Positions 4,140 to 6,096 of a stretch of 6,096 nucleotides of DNA are shown here, piece after piece. Below the pieces are notes generated by a model, which saw nothing but the letters and a program-made list of their open reading frames with translations, had not been told where the DNA came from and searched no databases. How positions within the stretch are numbered: position 1 is the stretch's first letter; each line of letters opens with the position of its first letter. The DNA is from Candidatus Sumerlaeota bacterium (GTDB taxonomy: Bacteria; Sumerlaeota; Sumerlaeia; JADFCT01): assembly GCA_017161665.1 (NCBI GenBank), contig JADFCT010000229.1, forward strand, positions 1 to 6,096. The letters run 5' to 3'. Made by a program: the position numbers and the translations under genes.

Positions 4140-6096
4140 TCACCGGGAAAGGATCGGCGTCCCTCCCAATAATTCCTGTATTTTGGTTTGCAGTTCGTTT
4201 TTCGTGTATGGCTTCTGGATGAAGCCGGCCGGCTGTTTGCCGCCGAAGCGTTGTTGGATGCTTTGCTCGGTGAATCCACTTGCAATCAAAACGACGACGT
4301 CTTCCTTGATCGTCTGCAAGACCTGGCGCGTGCTGATGCCATCCATTCGCGGCATCGTCAAGTCCAGTATGACGCAAAGAATGCTGTCGCTTTGTTCACG
4401 GAACACGTCCAGGCATTCCAATCCGTCCCGGGCCGTCAGGACTTCATAGCCCATCCGCTCCACCATCCCTTTCGCCAGCGCCAGCACCTGCGGCTCATCA
4501 TCGACAATCAGAATGCGCCCCCCACTGGCTACGGATCGAGATTCCGTCGGGGCTGATGCGGGAGCCTCTGAAAGAAGGGGGGGCTCGTGGGCTGGGAACA
4601 ATACGGTAAACCGGGTTCCTTTCCCCAGTTGGCTATCGACCAGGATGGCGCCTTCATGTCCCCGTACCACTCCCAGTGTCGCCGCCATTCCCAAGCCCCG
4701 CCCGGTGAATTTGGTGGTGAAAAACGGTTCAAAAATTCGATGGCGCGTCGCCTCATCCATTCCGATTCCCGAATCGGCCACCTCCAGAAACACGTATCGT
4801 CCCTCTCGCAAGGGAGTGGGAGACACCCGAGTGGACAAATCGCGCGTTTCAAAGGCGCGGACGCCCGTTGTCACGGCGATCCAACCCATTTTGCCGCCTT
4901 CGTGGCCCCGGGCCTCGATCGCCTCGGAGGCGTTGGTGACCAGGTTCATGACGATCTGTTGCATCTGAGTGACATCTGCCTCAATAGCCGGAAGCGAGGA
5001 CTCGAGTTGAAACCGCAGATCCGCATTTTTGGTGATGGATGAGCGCAGCAGTTTGCTCATTTCCTCGATCACCTCAGTCAGATGGATCGATTTTCGCACA
5101 AAATCTCCCCGCCCCGAATAGGCGAGCATCTGTTTCGTCAAATCCGCCGCTCGTTGGGCGCCCGTTTCAACTTCGTTCAGAAAGACTCGAACAGGCGAAT
5201 CGTCTGGCAGATCCTCCAGCGCCATCTCCGTATTGCCCAGCACGGCCATCAAGATGTTGTTGAAATCATGGGCTATACCTCCGGCCAGGACGCCCAGGCT
5301 TTCCATTTTCTGGGAATGCTGGAATTGCGCTTCCAGCAGACGCCGCTCCTCTTCGGCCCGGCGCCGCTCGGTGACGTCCTGAATGAAGGCAAAAAACTGA
5401 GGCGGACTGTCCGCCGTCATCTGGACGTGCGCTTCCATGGGATACTGGGACCCATCTTTGCGGCGATGGTGAGTGGAAAACCGGATCATCTTGCGCTGAC
5501 CCGATTTCAGGGGCTGAATCAATTCCGCGAACGCGTCTTCTGTCAGATCGGGTTTGATATCCAAGGGAGTCATCTCCAGGAGTTCTTCCCGGGAGTATCC
5601 CAGATTTTCCCGCGCCCCCCGATTCACATCGATGAACTTCAAGGTTTCCGAGTCGAAAAGATAAAATTCGTTCCAGGAATCTTCGAGGATGCGCCCATAT
5701 TGCATGGACTTTGTGACGGCCTCTTTTCGTTTCTCCATTTCCAGCCGGAGAGACGTATTCGTCTGTTGCAGATGGCGCTGCATCCCGCTGATGACAACGG
5801 ATGTAATCAGAATCAGCGCAACCCCTGAAAAGGCGGCCGCTCCATAACCCACCGCCAGGGGGCCATAGTCAAGCGGCGCGAAATTGGGCAGCGTCACGCT
5901 GATGCCACCGCGGATATCGCCTTCCTGGTATCCATCTTTGGCGTGACACGTCAGACAGGCCGCCGTTGTGTACAGCGGCGCCATATAACGGAAGTCATCC
6001 CCCTCGCCCTTGTGAACAAAGAGGCCTTGTTCGTTCACATCAGGACCGAACGACTCAAGCCACATTCTCTCCCATTCGGTCGGTTCATTGGCGGGT
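4140..6096 (-). CDS. Hybrid sensor histidine kinase with periplasmic haem-binding (DUF3365/Tll0287-like) domain, N-terminus off the window
   Basis: The minus frame is open from the right edge to a TGA at 4142-4140. An internal ATG at 6065 would give 641 residues, but the frame continues upstream without a stop (PANEPTEWER precedes it) and that text fits a DUF3365 domain, so the true start is outside. Numbered from that Met: CLTCH at 37-41 (bases 5943-5957) is a c-type haem attachment motif; one membrane helix at about 71-93; a charged, probably coiled segment at 96-125; a PAS domain at about 121-235; then the kinase core with phospho-accepting His266 in HDFNN, N-box NLVTNASEAI, G1 DSGIGMD, F-box FEPFFTTK and G2 GRGLGM; and a C-terminal receiver at about 517-635 with acidic DDE (522-524), phospho-Asp568, Ser596 and Lys618. 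All catalytic residues are present. The architecture suggests redox or ligand sensing through periplasmic haem, signalling to the receiver; no output domain or HPt is attached and no partner regulator is in the window. A second membrane helix is expected in the missing N-terminus. Confidence 0.93.
   Translation of the reverse strand, partial: PANEPTEWERMWLESFGPDVNEQGLFVHKGEGDDFRYMAPLYTTAACLTCHAKDGYQEGDIRGGISVTLPNFAPLDYGPLAVGYGAAAFSGVALILITSVVISGMQRHLQQTNTSLRLEMEKRKEAVTKSMQYGRILEDSWNEFYLFDSETLKFIDVNRGARENLGYSREELLEMTPLDIKPDLTEDAFAELIQPLKSGQRKMIRFSTHHRRKDGSQYPMEAHVQMTADSPPQFFAFIQDVTERRRAEEERRLLEAQFQHSQKMESLGVLAGGIAHDFNNILMAVLGNTEMALEDLPDDSPVRVFLNEVETGAQRAADLTKQMLAYSGRGDFVRKSIHLTEVIEEMSKLLRSSITKNADLRFQLESSLPAIEADVTQMQQIVMNLVTNASEAIEARGHEGGKMGWIAVTTGVRAFETRDLSTRVSPTPLREGRYVFLEVADSGIGMDEATRHRIFEPFFTTKFTGRGLGMAATLGVVRGHEGAILVDSQLGKGTRFTVLFPAHEPPLLSEAPASAPTESRSVASGGRILIVDDEPQVLALAKGMVERMGYEVLTARDGLECLDVFREQSDSILCVILDLTMPRMDGISTRQVLQTIKEDVVVLIASGFTEQSIQQRFGGKQPAGFIQKPYTKNELQTKIQELLGGTPILSR

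Noticed and set aside
5082..5828. 248-residue plus-strand open frame opposite the sensor kinase
   Set aside because: It is antisense to the PAS and kinase core, whose catalytic boxes are complete on the minus strand.
6063..6065. ATG taken as the true start of the sensor kinase
   Set aside because: The frame stays open to the window edge and the upstream residues fit the same sensor domain; starting here would leave the haem domain truncated and without a first membrane segment.

Overview
The window is about 60% GC by eye, densely coding, and Gram-negative in character, with exported proteins and a c-type-haem sensor kinase. An N-terminally exported DUF1080 protein, an exported ecotin and a haem-linked hybrid kinase together suggest a member of the Planctomycetota/Verrucomicrobiota/Hydrogenedentota range. 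That placement is inference from gene content; no rRNA or marker gene is present to settle it.

Layout: (1) 1-761, minus strand: the N-terminal two thirds of argJ (arginine biosynthesis), running off the left edge. (2) 762-965: a short divergent control region. (3) 966-2789, plus strand: an exported two-domain protein, ADP-ribosylglycohydrolase fold followed by a DUF1080/3-keto-disaccharide hydrolase domain. (4) 2790-3096: a 307-base non-coding stretch holding a tandem octamer repeat and a cluster of small palindromes that looks like a dispersed intergenic (REP-like) element. (5) 3097-4056, plus strand: the most unusual gene, with a signal peptide, an ecotin-type serine protease inhibitor domain, a short hydrophilic linker and a TrmO-like (UPF0066/TsaA) domain. 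(6) 4067-4111: a long hairpin between converging genes, best read as a shared terminator. (7) 4140-6096, minus strand: a hybrid sensor histidine kinase with a periplasmic CxxCH (haem) domain of the DUF3365/Tll0287 type, one visible membrane segment, PAS, kinase core and a C-terminal receiver. Its N-terminus lies beyond the right edge.

The four genes do not form an obvious operon. argJ and the fusion hydrolase diverge, the hydrolase and the ecotin fusion are co-directional but separated by the repeat-rich gap, and the kinase converges on them. Two of the four products are predicted to be exported and a third senses from the periplasm, so the right part of the window is envelope-oriented. The main candidate for something undescribed is the exported ecotin-TrmO fusion, a protease-inhibitor fold joined to a domain otherwise known for cytoplasmic tRNA methylation. 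No mobile element, CRISPR array, tRNA or rRNA was seen.
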